A DNA stretch of 64,000 bases from Protaetiibacter sp. SSC-01 (GTDB taxonomy: Bacteria; Actinomycetota; Actinomycetes; Actinomycetales; Microbacteriaceae), in the NCBI RefSeq assembly GCF_014483895.1, contig NZ_CP059987.1:2666001-2730000 (forward strand). The letters run 5' to 3'. Positions 42,481 through 50,203 of the stretch are shown piece by piece. Each line of letters opens with the position of its first letter. The first letter of the stretch is position 1. The position numbers and the translations under genes were made by a program. The notes beneath the pieces were generated by a model. It worked only from the letters and a program-made list of their open reading frames with translations, had not been told where the DNA came from and did not search any database.

Positions 42481-42524
42481 GTCTCGAGACGCGTCCGCTC
42501 CGCGGGCGCTCCTCGACCACCTAG
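42481..42524. repeat. Family A repeat
   Basis: GTCTCGAGACGCGTCC to GCTCCTCGACCACCTAG, between the PlsC start and the SDR end. Its right end supplies the SDR stop codon (TAG on the minus strand). Confidence 0.88.
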
Positions 42525-43294
42525 TGAGCGCTGTGGCGCGTGCCCGAGATCTTGCGGGAGGCCCAGCGCACCGTGCCCATCGGCAGGTGGCGCAGCAGCC
42601 ACGTGAGGAAGCGGTAGCGCACGGTCGGAATCGAGACCGCGCGACCCCGCTCGGCATCCCTCAGGCACGCCTCGACGAGACCGTCGGCGGAGAGCCACAG
42701 CCACGACGGGATCGACGACTTGCGGATCTCGGCGCGGTCGTGGAACTCGGTGTGCACCCAGCCGGGAAGGAGCGCCGTGACCGTGACACCCGTGCCGTGC
42801 AGGGCGTTCGACAGACTCTCGCTGTAGACGCGCATCCACGCCTTGATCGCGGCGTAGAGCCCCATCGAGGTGTAGCCCGCGACGCTCGCGACGTTGACGA
42901 TGATGCCGCGACCGCGCACGCGCATCCCGGGCACGGCGGCGGCCGAGAGCACGAGCGGCGTGTGCATCATGACCTGGATGGCGTCGGCCGCCTCTGCGAG
43001 GTCGGGGTCGGAGAGCTTCGTCTTCATGCCGTAGCCCGCGTTGTTGACGAGCAGGTCGATCGGATGCGCGGCATCCGCGAGCCGCTCGGCCACGCGCTGC
43101 ACGTCGGCCGGGTCGCCGAGGTCGGCCACGAGCACCTCGACGTCGCGGCCCGTCGCGCGGAGCTCGGCGGCGACCTCCTCGAGGCGCGGGGCGGTGCGTG
43201 CGACGAGCACGAGGTCGTAGCCGCGGGCGGCGAGAGCGCGCGCGAACGCGGCGCCGATGCCGGCGGTGCCGCCGGTCACGAGAGCGTGTGGCAT
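42521..43294 (-). CDS. Short-chain dehydrogenase/reductase
   Basis: A 257-residue classical SDR: nucleotide motif TGGTAGIGAAF, NNAGYG, catalytic Ser in NVASVAGYTS and Tyr/Lys in YAAIKAW. A hydrophobic-basic tail (FLTWLLRHLPMGTVRWASRK) could associate with membrane. In the context of AGPS-like and PlsC genes it could reduce acyl- or alkyl-DHAP, as DHRS7B does in animals; other lipid carbonyl substrates are possible. ATG 43294 lies seven bases after TATCGT. Confidence 0.85.
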   Translation of the reverse strand: MPHALVTGGTAGIGAAFARALAARGYDLVLVARTAPRLEEVAAELRATGRDVEVLVADLGDPADVQRVAERLADAAHPIDLLVNNAGYGMKTKLSDPDLAEAADAIQVMMHTPLVLSAAAVPGMRVRGRGIIVNVASVAGYTSMGLYAAIKAWMRVYSESLSNALHGTGVTVTALLPGWVHTEFHDRAEIRKSSIPSWLWLSADGLVEACLRDAERGRAVSIPTVRYRFLTWLLRHLPMGTVRWASRKISGTRHSAH

Positions 43295-43300
43295 GGGGCT

Positions 43301-43307
43301 TACGATA
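43301..43307. promoter_or_regulatory. Shared bidirectional -10 (TACGATA)
   Basis: Plus-strand TACGAT (43301-43306) and minus-strand TATCGT (43307-43302) overlap by five bases. The minus promoter gives a leaderless SDR mRNA; the plus one gives a leader of about 50 bases ending in AGGAAGG before ATG 43367. Confidence 0.6.
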
Positions 43308-43366
43308 CGGTCAACGAGGCGTCCTCACCGCGTGCGGGCGCCTGTCAGGAAGGTCCACCACCCCCC

Positions 43367-44173
43367 ATGACCAGCCGAGCTGCAGCGACCACCGAGTCGT
43401 TCGACGTGCGCGAGTACGCGCGCACGGCACGGGGCAGCCATCGCGCCGAGATCGACGCCGAGGCGATCGCCCGCGCGGGCCTCACGGGCGAGGCGGTGCG
43501 CCTCATCCGCGTGCTGCGCGACGTCGAGCGCGGCACCCTCGACCGCATGCGCAACCTGCTCGTCACGGCCACCCACAAAGATGCCCGCGTCACCGCGTTC
43601 CTCGCGACGTGGGCCTTCGAGAAGTACTGGGTGGCCGACGCCCTCGACGCCGTGCTCGACGCGGTCGGCGCCGACACCTCGCCGCTCACGGGCCCCGTGC
43701 GCCGCACGGCCGCCGAGCGCGCCGAACGACGGGGACCCATCCGCCGCGCCCTCGCCGGCAACATCGCGGGGGCGGATGTCGTGGCCGGCCACGTGACGAC
43801 GGGTCTCGTCGACGAGCTCATCACCCAGGTGGCCTACCGCCGGCTCGGCGAGGCCGCCGCCGCGCTCTCCTCGCTCGTCGCGACGCTCGTCGCCGTCAAG
43901 GACCGTCACGTCGCCTTCCTCGCCGAGGAGGCCGAGCGCAAGCTCGCCGCCTCCGCTCGCGCGGCCCGGCTCGCGCGCCGTGAGATCGCGCGCGCGGCGT
44001 GGCCCATCGGCGCCGCGAGCATCCCCGCCGCCGACCGCTCCTTCTTCGAGGCGTTCGTGTTCGGCGAGCCCGACGGGCGTGCTGCGGCCGCGGCGATCGG
44101 CGAGCGTCTGGCCGCCCTGCCCGGCATGGGCGCCGCATCCGGAGCGACGGTCACCGCGAGGCTCGTGCCGTGA
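43367..44173 (+). CDS. Ferritin-like protein with degenerate di-iron site
   Basis: A 268-residue helical protein similar along its length to the di-iron protein at 46512-47306. Aligned by eye, it keeps Glu54, Glu150 and His181 but has Lys86 and Val89 where the first ExxH motif should be, and Lys178 in place of the Glu of the second. It probably cannot bind two irons and may be a structural or regulatory partner. A C-terminal extension is Ala-rich. It overlaps the next gene by four bases. Confidence 0.75.
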   Translation: MTSRAAATTESFDVREYARTARGSHRAEIDAEAIARAGLTGEAVRLIRVLRDVERGTLDRMRNLLVTATHKDARVTAFLATWAFEKYWVADALDAVLDAVGADTSPLTGPVRRTAAERAERRGPIRRALAGNIAGADVVAGHVTTGLVDELITQVAYRRLGEAAAALSSLVATLVAVKDRHVAFLAEEAERKLAASARAARLARREIARAAWPIGAASIPAADRSFFEAFVFGEPDGRAAAAAIGERLAALPGMGAASGATVTARLVP

Positions 44174-46491
44174 CGCCGAAGCGCGCGAAGACGGAGCTCG
44201 GCGAGGCCCACGTCTTCCTCACCGGGGCGACGGGGTTCGTCGGCCAGGCCGTGCTCGAGCGACTGCTGTCGACCCATCCCGGCACGACGATCTCGCTGCT
44301 CGTGCGCACGAAGGGCTCCGCGGGCGGCGAGGACCGCCTCCGCACGCTCCTGCGCAAGCCCGTGTTCCGCACCTGGCGCGAGCAGGTCGGCGACGCGGGC
44401 GTCGAGGCGGCCGTGCAGGACCGCATCCGCATCGTCGAGGGCGGGCTCGGCTCGGTGCCGCCGCTGCCCTCCGACATCGACGTCGTCATCCACTCGGCGT
44501 CGACCGTGTCGTTCGACCCTCCCATCGACCAGGCCTTCGACACCAACGTCGGCGGCGCGGTGCAGCTCTACGAGGCGCTGCGCGCATCCGGCTCCACGCC
44601 CCACGTCGTGCACGTGTCGACGTGCTACGTCGGCGGGCTGCGCAAGGGCGTCGTGCCGGAGGCGCGGCTCGGCCACGCGATCGACTGGCGCGCCGAGTAC
44701 GCGGCCGCCCGCTCGGCCCGGGAGCGCGTCGAGCTGCTGTCGCGCCACCCCGAGCAGCTGCGCGAGTTCATGGACCGCGCCCGCGCCGAGCACGGCAAGG
44801 AGGGGCCGCAGGCGGTCGCCCGCGCGAGCGAGGAGGCCCGAGTCGAGTGGGTCACGAAGGCGCTCGTCGACGCCGGCCGCACGCGCGCCGAGTCGCTCGG
44901 CTGGACCGACGTCTACACGCTCACGAAGGCCTTCGCCGAGCGCGCCGCCGAGGAGCTGTGGGCCGGCACGGGCGGCACCCTCTCGGTCGTGCGACCCGCG
45001 ATCATCGAGTCGGCGCTCGCGCATCCGTTCCCCGGCTGGATCGACGGCTTCAAGGTCGCCGACCCGCTCATCCTCGCCTACGGCCGCGGGCTGCTGCCCG
45101 AGTTCCCCGGACTGCCCGACAGCGTGCTCGACCTCATCCCCGTCGACTACGTCGTCAACGCGATCCTCGCAGCCGCCGCGAACCCGCCCGCGGGCGAGCC
45201 CGAGTACTTCCACGTGAGCTCGGGCGCCTCCAACCCGCTGCCGTTCCACCGCATGTTCGAGAACGTGCACGAGTACTTCACGGCGAACCCCATGCCGTCG
45301 CCGCGCGGCGGCGAGGTGCGCGTGCCCACGTGGCGCTTCCCCGGCGGGCGCAAGGTCGAGCGGGCGCTCGCCCGCTCGCGCGTGCGGCTCGAGCGCCGCG
45401 AGCGCTGGCTGAACCGGATGCCGTCGACGGCCCACACGCGCGCGCGGCTCGCCGAGCTGGCTACGCGGCGCAGCGACCTCGAGACGCTCGAGAACTTCGC
45501 CGAGCTGTACCGCGCCTACGTGCAGACGGAGATCATCTTCGACGACGCCAACACGCGCGCCCTGCACGCGGCGATCCCGAAGAAGCTGCAGGCCGACCGC
45601 GGCTTCGACATCGCCGCGATCGACTGGGAGGACTACCTGCAGCGGGTGCACTTCCCCGCCATCACGACCCTCACGCGCGCGTTCGCCCGCCGGCCCGAGG
45701 GCACCTCCACCGAGGGGCGCCCCGCCAGGGAGCTGCCCGAGCGCACGGATGTCGTGGCCGTCTTCGACCTCGAGGGCACCGTCGTCGACACGAACCTCGT
45801 GCGCCAGTACCTGTGGGTGCGCGCGGCGGGGTGGGGCTGGGCCGCGTGGCCCGCATCCGTCGTCGCGATCCTCGCGCAGCTGCCCGCCTACCTGCGGGCC
45901 GAACGTCGCGACCGCGGCGAGTTCATCCGCATCTTCCTGCGCAGATACGAGGGGATGAGCCAGGCGCGTCTCGAGAAGACGGTCGAGGGGGGTTACGCCC
46001 ACACGATGCTCGGCCGCACCGCCACCGCGGCCCTCGAGCGGGCTGCCGCCCACCGCGCCGCCGGGCACCGCACGGTGCTCGTGACGGGGTCGATCGGCAC
46101 GCTCGCCGAGCCCGTCGCATCCGCGTTCGACGAGGTGGTCGCGGGCGCCATGCACGTGCGCGACGGGCAGCTCACGGGCTACCTCGCTCGCCCGCCGCTC
46201 GTCGACGAGGCGCGCGCCAACTGGCTGCGGCAGTACGCCGAGCGCGGCGGCTACGACCTCGCGGCGTCGTACGGCTACGGCGACAGCCACGCCGACCTCG
46301 TGTGGCTCGAGCTGCTCGGCCACCCGCACGCCGTCAACCCCGACCACCGCCTCGCGCGCGAGGCCGGCCGCAGGCGTTGGCGGATCGATACCTGGAAGCG
46401 GGGCTCGCGCGCCGCGAACCGTGCTTTGATGGCGGCGAGCACCGCCGCATCCGCCCCTGCGCCCGAGGAAGGAGCGGACGGAGAGCGCTGA
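44170..46491 (+). CDS. Fatty acyl-CoA reductase fused to HAD-IB phosphatase
   Basis: A 773-residue two-part protein. Residues 1 to about 400 form an extended SDR/fatty-acyl reductase domain (TGATGFVG from Gly19; Tyr249-x3-Lys253 in DVYTLTKAF), followed by a FAR_C-like region to about 520. Residues about 530-740 form a HAD-IB phosphatase domain (DLEGT at 533-537, LVTGSIG, GYGDSHADLV). The reductase would give fatty aldehyde or alcohol from acyl-CoA. The HAD motif has Glu where the second Asp is usual. GTG 44170 overlaps the previous stop. Confidence 0.85.
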   Translation: MTPKRAKTELGEAHVFLTGATGFVGQAVLERLLSTHPGTTISLLVRTKGSAGGEDRLRTLLRKPVFRTWREQVGDAGVEAAVQDRIRIVEGGLGSVPPLPSDIDVVIHSASTVSFDPPIDQAFDTNVGGAVQLYEALRASGSTPHVVHVSTCYVGGLRKGVVPEARLGHAIDWRAEYAAARSARERVELLSRHPEQLREFMDRARAEHGKEGPQAVARASEEARVEWVTKALVDAGRTRAESLGWTDVYTLTKAFAERAAEELWAGTGGTLSVVRPAIIESALAHPFPGWIDGFKVADPLILAYGRGLLPEFPGLPDSVLDLIPVDYVVNAILAAAANPPAGEPEYFHVSSGASNPLPFHRMFENVHEYFTANPMPSPRGGEVRVPTWRFPGGRKVERALARSRVRLERRERWLNRMPSTAHTRARLAELATRRSDLETLENFAELYRAYVQTEIIFDDANTRALHAAIPKKLQADRGFDIAAIDWEDYLQRVHFPAITTLTRAFARRPEGTSTEGRPARELPERTDVVAVFDLEGTVVDTNLVRQYLWVRAAGWGWAAWPASVVAILAQLPAYLRAERRDRGEFIRIFLRRYEGMSQARLEKTVEGGYAHTMLGRTATAALERAAAHRAAGHRTVLVTGSIGTLAEPVASAFDEVVAGAMHVRDGQLTGYLARPPLVDEARANWLRQYAERGGYDLAASYGYGDSHADLVWLELLGHPHAVNPDHRLAREAGRRRWRIDTWKRGSRAANRALMAASTAASAPAPEEGADGER

Positions 46492-46511
46492 GCCTCCGCC
46501 CGGACACAGCC

Positions 46512-47306
46512 ATGGCCTTCGACATCGACAAGTACACGACGAACTCGGCCGCGGTCGCGTGGGCCGACCTCGACTTCGACGTCTTCGACGAGCGCCCGCT
46601 GCCCGAGGGCACGCTGCGCACCCTGCGCTACATGTGCGACATCGAGTACCACACGACGTGCTACCTGCGGGACCTGCTCACGACCCCGTCGCACAACGAG
46701 CCCGAGGTGGGCGCGTTCATGACGATGTGGAACCGCGAGGAGTTCTGGCACGGCGAGGCCCTCGCCGCGGTGCTCGCCAAGCACGGCGTCACCGTCGACT
46801 ACGACGTGCTCAAGGCCACCCGCCTCAAGCTCGGGTGGAAGGACCGCCTCGACCCCATCAAGCAGTCGATCATGGGCGGGCTCGTCGGGAACGACTTCGT
46901 CGCCGTGCACATGGCGTGGGGCGCCGCCAACGAGTGGTCGGCCAACGCCGCCTACCTGCGCATGGCCGAGCTCGAGGGCGAACCCGTGCTCGCCGAGCTG
47001 CTCAAGCGGATCGCGAAGCAGGAGACGCGGCACGTCGCGTTCTACGCGTCGCAGGCCCGCGACCGGCTCAAGGACTCGAAGAAGGCGCAGAAGCTCGCGC
47101 GCTTCGCCCTCTCCCGCTTCTGGGGCCCCGTCGGCTCGGGCGTGCAGGAGGAGGCCGAGGTGACGCACGTCATGAACCACCTCTTCGCCGGACCCGAGGG
47201 CCGCAAGCTCGTGCGCGACGTCGACTCGCACATCGCGAAGCTGCCGGGGCTCGAAGGCCTCACGATCGTCGAGGACTCGCTCGAGAAGCGGGGCATCGCG
47301 GCGTGA
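46512..47306 (+). CDS. Ferritin-like di-iron protein (acyl desaturase/oxygenase-like)
   Basis: A 264-residue four-helix-bundle protein with a complete carboxylate-bridged di-iron set: Glu45, Glu77 and His80 (EEFWH), Glu141, and Glu171 and His174 (ETRH). Such proteins activate oxygen for desaturation, hydroxylation or deformylation. Because it follows a fatty acyl reductase gene, a lipid substrate such as an alkyl or acyl chain is plausible. It overlaps the next gene by four bases. Confidence 0.8.
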   Translation: MAFDIDKYTTNSAAVAWADLDFDVFDERPLPEGTLRTLRYMCDIEYHTTCYLRDLLTTPSHNEPEVGAFMTMWNREEFWHGEALAAVLAKHGVTVDYDVLKATRLKLGWKDRLDPIKQSIMGGLVGNDFVAVHMAWGAANEWSANAAYLRMAELEGEPVLAELLKRIAKQETRHVAFYASQARDRLKDSKKAQKLARFALSRFWGPVGSGVQEEAEVTHVMNHLFAGPEGRKLVRDVDSHIAKLPGLEGLTIVEDSLEKRGIAA

Positions 47307-47989
47307 GCGTGCGCGCGCCGGGTGCTGCGGCATCCGCATCCGTGCGCTCGCCGCTGCTGTGGATCGACGTCGCGCTCTATGTCGTGCTGCCGCTCGTCGG
47401 GCTGCTGTGGTGGGGCTGGGACTGGCGGCCCATCGTGCTGCTCTACTGGCTCGAGAACGTGACGATCGGCGGGGTGACGTTCATCCGGCTGCGCCGTCGC
47501 GCGAAGGCCGGGACGGATGGCGGCGGCTTCCCGGCGTCGTTCTTCCTCATGCACTACGGCATCTTCACGGCCGTGCACGGGGTGTTCGTGATCGTGCTCA
47601 TCGCGATCTCGCCCGTCATCACGGGCGTCAAGGCCGCGCCCTTCAACCCGCTGTGGGTCGTGCTCGCGTGGATCGTCGCGACGCTCGTGCAGTGGTACTC
47701 AGCGCTGCGCTCCGACCCGGTGCCGCGCGCGAGCGTGGGGCGGGCCTACGCGCGCGTGCTCGTGCTGCACGCGATCGTGCTGGGCGCGGTGTGGCTCATC
47801 ACGGCGCTCGGCCTGCCGTCGATCGTCGCGATCGCGCTCGTCGTGCTGCACGCGATCGTCGACGTCGTGGCGATCGTGCTCGGCGCGCTCGTCGGCGGCG
47901 GGCGCTACCGGTTCGTGCCCACGGGCACGAGCTCGTGGGCGCTGCAGCGCGTGCCGGACCGCGAGCGGGACCCGGCATCCGAGCCCTGA
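47303..47989 (+). CDS. Integral membrane protein (DUF6498-like)
   Basis: A 228-residue protein with five or six membrane helices. It starts with LLWIDVALYVVLPLVGLLWW and WRPIVLLYWLENVTIGGVTF, the pattern I associate with DUF6498 proteins, and includes HYGIFTAVHGVFVIVL. Function is unknown. The GTG start overlaps the di-iron protein stop, so it belongs to the plus-strand lipid operon. Confidence 0.7.
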   Translation: MSVRAPGAAASASVRSPLLWIDVALYVVLPLVGLLWWGWDWRPIVLLYWLENVTIGGVTFIRLRRRAKAGTDGGGFPASFFLMHYGIFTAVHGVFVIVLIAISPVITGVKAAPFNPLWVVLAWIVATLVQWYSALRSDPVPRASVGRAYARVLVLHAIVLGAVWLITALGLPSIVAIALVVLHAIVDVVAIVLGALVGGGRYRFVPTGTSSWALQRVPDRERDPASEP

Positions 47990-48001
47990 CTCAGGCCGGG
48001 A

Positions 48002-48190
48002 TCACTCGGGCTCGTCGGCGGGCGGGATGGGGCTGTCGCCCTCCGCCTCGACGATGTCCATGAGCGTCTCGCGGTCGGAGGTGCCCTGACCCGTGAGGCT
48101 GTTCTCGATGTCGTCGGACTGGCCGCTGTTGACCACGTCGTAGGTCTCGGCCGATCCGCCGGACTGGTTGCCGCTCGCGTTCGTTCCCAT
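48002..48190 (-). CDS. Small acidic protein
   Basis: A 62-residue hydrophilic, acidic, Ser/Gly-rich protein without signal or membrane segments (IENSLTGQGTSDRETLMDI). It looks intrinsically disordered. ATG 48190 lies seven bases after CAGACT (48203-48198), a leaderless arrangement. It is divergent from a TetR gene. Family not recognised. Confidence 0.6.
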   Translation of the reverse strand: MGTNASGNQSGGSAETYDVVNSGQSDDIENSLTGQGTSDRETLMDIVEAEGDSPIPPADEPE

Positions 48191-48254
48191 GTCGACGAGT
48201 CTGCGCCCCCTCGGGGCGTGCGTCGAGGGGTTGACCTCGTGGCACCATGAATGC

Positions 48255-48815
48255 ATGAGCGCCCCCCGCCCGTCGACGAAGGAGTCGATCCGTGCGGCCG
48301 CCGAGAGGCTCTTCCCCGTGCACGGCTACGTCGGCACCTCGGTGCGCGACATCGCCTCGGAGGCGGGCGTCGATCCGGCTCTCGTCATCCGGCACTTCGG
48401 CTCGAAGGAGGAGCTCTTCCTCGAGACCATGCAGCTCGACGCGGAGCTGCATCCGCTGCTGGACGGCCCGCTCGACGAGCTCGGCGAGCACTTCATCGAG
48501 TACATGCTCGACACGGGCGACCGGGTGCGCGGGGTCTACCTCGCCCTCATCCGGGCGAGCGAGTCCGACGGCGTCGTGCCGCGCCTCCGCGAGATGCACG
48601 ACACCGCGTTCGTGCTGCCGCTGCAGTCGCGGCTCGACGGACCGGATGCCGAGCTGCGCGCGCGACTCGCGGCCGCGGTCGTCGGCGGTCTGCTCTACGC
48701 CCTGTGGGTCGTGCAGGACGAGCACCTGCTCGCGACCGACCAGGCCGAGATCGTGACGCGTTACGGCGCGCTCGTGCAGGCGGTCATCGCGCCCGCCCCC
48801 ACCGCCACCCCCTGA
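48255..48815 (+). CDS. TetR family transcriptional regulator
   Basis: A 186-residue regulator. The HTH is AAAERLFPVHGYVGTSVRDI, then GVDPALVIRHFGSKEELFL. The C-terminal helical ligand domain ends with a tail typical of the TetR_C group found next to SDR and lipid genes. ATG 48255 follows CACCAT by six bases, a possible leaderless start. Targets could be the lipid operon upstream or the SDR gene downstream, whose promoter holds a perfect palindrome. Confidence 0.9.
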   Translation: MSAPRPSTKESIRAAAERLFPVHGYVGTSVRDIASEAGVDPALVIRHFGSKEELFLETMQLDAELHPLLDGPLDELGEHFIEYMLDTGDRVRGVYLALIRASESDGVVPRLREMHDTAFVLPLQSRLDGPDAELRARLAAAVVGGLLYALWVVQDEHLLATDQAEIVTRYGALVQAVIAPAPTATP

Positions 48816-48821
48816 CGCGAG

Positions 48822-48881
48822 AGTTCCCGTTCCGCGCGTTCGTTCCCGAAGGAACGGGTGCGAACACGCGGAACGGGAACT
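48822..48881. repeat. Nested 60-base inverted repeat
   Basis: Outer arms 48822-48842 and 48861-48881 pair over 21 bases with one mismatch. Inside, CGTTCC-CGAA-GGAACG (48841-48856) forms a second hairpin. It lies between convergent genes and could terminate both transcripts. Confidence 0.9.
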
Positions 48882-48890
48882 ATGGCGGGG

Positions 48891-49982
48891 TTACTGGATC
48901 GACCAGCCGCCGTCGGACGCGAGGATCGCGCCGTTGATGTTGACGCCGTCGTCCGAGAGCAGGAAGGTGATCGACGCGGCGAGCTGCTCGGCCGTCGCGA
49001 GGGTCGGGATCTGCATCTGGTACGGGTGCAGCTTCGCCGAGCCGTACTCCGAGACCTTCGGCGGGAACGGGATGCCGGTCGCGACGCCGCCGGGGGCGAC
49101 GGCATTGACGCGGATGCCCTCGCGGCCGTACATGAACGCGGCCGACTTCGTGAGGCCGATCACGCCGTGCTTCGACACCGTGTAGGCGTTGCCCGACGCG
49201 TTGCCGCGCAGGCCCGCCTCGGAGGCGATGTTGACGATCGAGCCCTTGTGGGCGGCGAGCATCGCGGGGATGACGGCGCGGCTGAGCTTGAACACGCCCG
49301 TGAGGTTGACGCCGATGACGCGGTCCCACATGGCGTCCTCGGTCTCGTGCAGCGGCGAGAAGTCGTCGTTGATGCCGGCGACATTCGCGAGCGCGTCGAT
49401 CTTGTCGCCCGCTGCCGCGACGATCGCGTCGGCCGACTCCTGCTTCGTGATGTCGCCCGCCACCGTGACGATGTCGGCGTCGGGCAGCGAGGCCCTGAAG
49501 GTCTCGAGCTTCTCGGCCGAGATGTCGACGGCGATGACACGGCCGCCCTCGCGCGCGATGCGCGACGCGGTCGCGAGTCCGATGCCGGAGGCGGCGCCCG
49601 TCACGATGACGGTCTTGCCGGCGAAGCGGCCGGGGGTCACGACCTCCTCCCAGGGCTCCGCCTCGAACTCGTCGTCCTCCGCGGGCGCCTCGGCCTCGGG
49701 GGCCTCCTCGGATGCGGCGGCGGGCGCGGGCGCGCTCGTCACCTCGGCGAGCACGGCGGGGTCGTCGCTGTTGGCCTTCGCCACGAGGTCGTCGATGACC
49801 GACTGCGGCATCTGACCCTGGCTCATCGCCACGAGGTTCTTGAGCGGCAGGAGCTTGACGGGGGTGAGCACCTTCTCGTCGACGCCGGCGTCGGCGAGCA
49901 TGCTGCGGATGAGGGGGCCGCCGATCGGGTGCTTGAGCCAGGCTCCGACGGTGTTCTTCTCGGTGATCGGCTTGTTCGCCAT
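48891..49982 (-). CDS. SDR oxidoreductase with unusual N-terminal helical domain
   Basis: A 363-residue protein. Residues about 1-70 (EKNTVGAWLKHPIGGPLIRS, then KLLPLKNLVAMSQGQMPQSV) form a helical module that recalls tails of some glycosidases. Residues 70-115 are an acidic Ala/Pro linker. From about 120 there is a classical SDR domain (TGAASGIG, NVAGIN, Tyr/Lys in YTVSKHG). AAGGAA precedes ATG 49982. Substrate unknown. Confidence 0.8.
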   Translation of the reverse strand: MANKPITEKNTVGAWLKHPIGGPLIRSMLADAGVDEKVLTPVKLLPLKNLVAMSQGQMPQSVIDDLVAKANSDDPAVLAEVTSAPAPAAASEEAPEAEAPAEDDEFEAEPWEEVVTPGRFAGKTVIVTGAASGIGLATASRIAREGGRVIAVDISAEKLETFRASLPDADIVTVAGDITKQESADAIVAAAGDKIDALANVAGINDDFSPLHETEDAMWDRVIGVNLTGVFKLSRAVIPAMLAAHKGSIVNIASEAGLRGNASGNAYTVSKHGVIGLTKSAAFMYGREGIRVNAVAPGGVATGIPFPPKVSEYGSAKLHPYQMQIPTLATAEQLAASITFLLSDDGVNINGAILASDGGWSIQ

Positions 49983-50030
49983 GGAGAGGTTCCTTCCCGG
50001 CACCGCCGTGGTTCGGCGCTGTCAGGCACC

Positions 50031-50069
50031 AGTGTCCTCCCGGTGAACACGGGTGTCAACAGTGTTGAC
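50031..50069 (-). promoter_or_regulatory. Promoter with perfect palindromic operator
   Basis: On the minus strand TTGACA (50059-50054), 17 bases and GACACT (50036-50031) form a promoter for the SDR gene. The palindrome GTCAACAGTGTTGAC (50055-50069) overlaps the -35, as expected for a repressor site. Confidence 0.7.
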
Positions 50070-50203
50070 CTGAGGCTTCCCCGCGAAAGAGAGATACAGG
50101 AGCCTCCGCGCCGGGCATCGGGGGTCACGAGGTGACGCACCCGGCGGGAGACTCCTGCATTCCGGAGGACGGGCCGAGGGATGAGGGACTCGGCCCGAGC
50201 GGG

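Noticed and set aside
41679-42839. Extension of the AGPS-like frame to 959 codons
   Set aside because: The extra part is the wrong frame of the PlsC and SDR genes. GTG 41678 has AGGAG and overlaps the PlsC stop.
43980-46511. Extension of the di-iron protein frame to 1108 codons
   Set aside because: It shadows the acyl reductase gene. The ferritin-like domain starts at ATG 46512.
46512-47306. Aldehyde-deformylating oxygenase (alkane synthesis) as the role of the di-iron protein
   Set aside because: The pairing with an acyl reductase would fit, but I see no specific deformylating-oxygenase signature, and the AGPS-like and acyltransferase neighbours fit ether lipid better.
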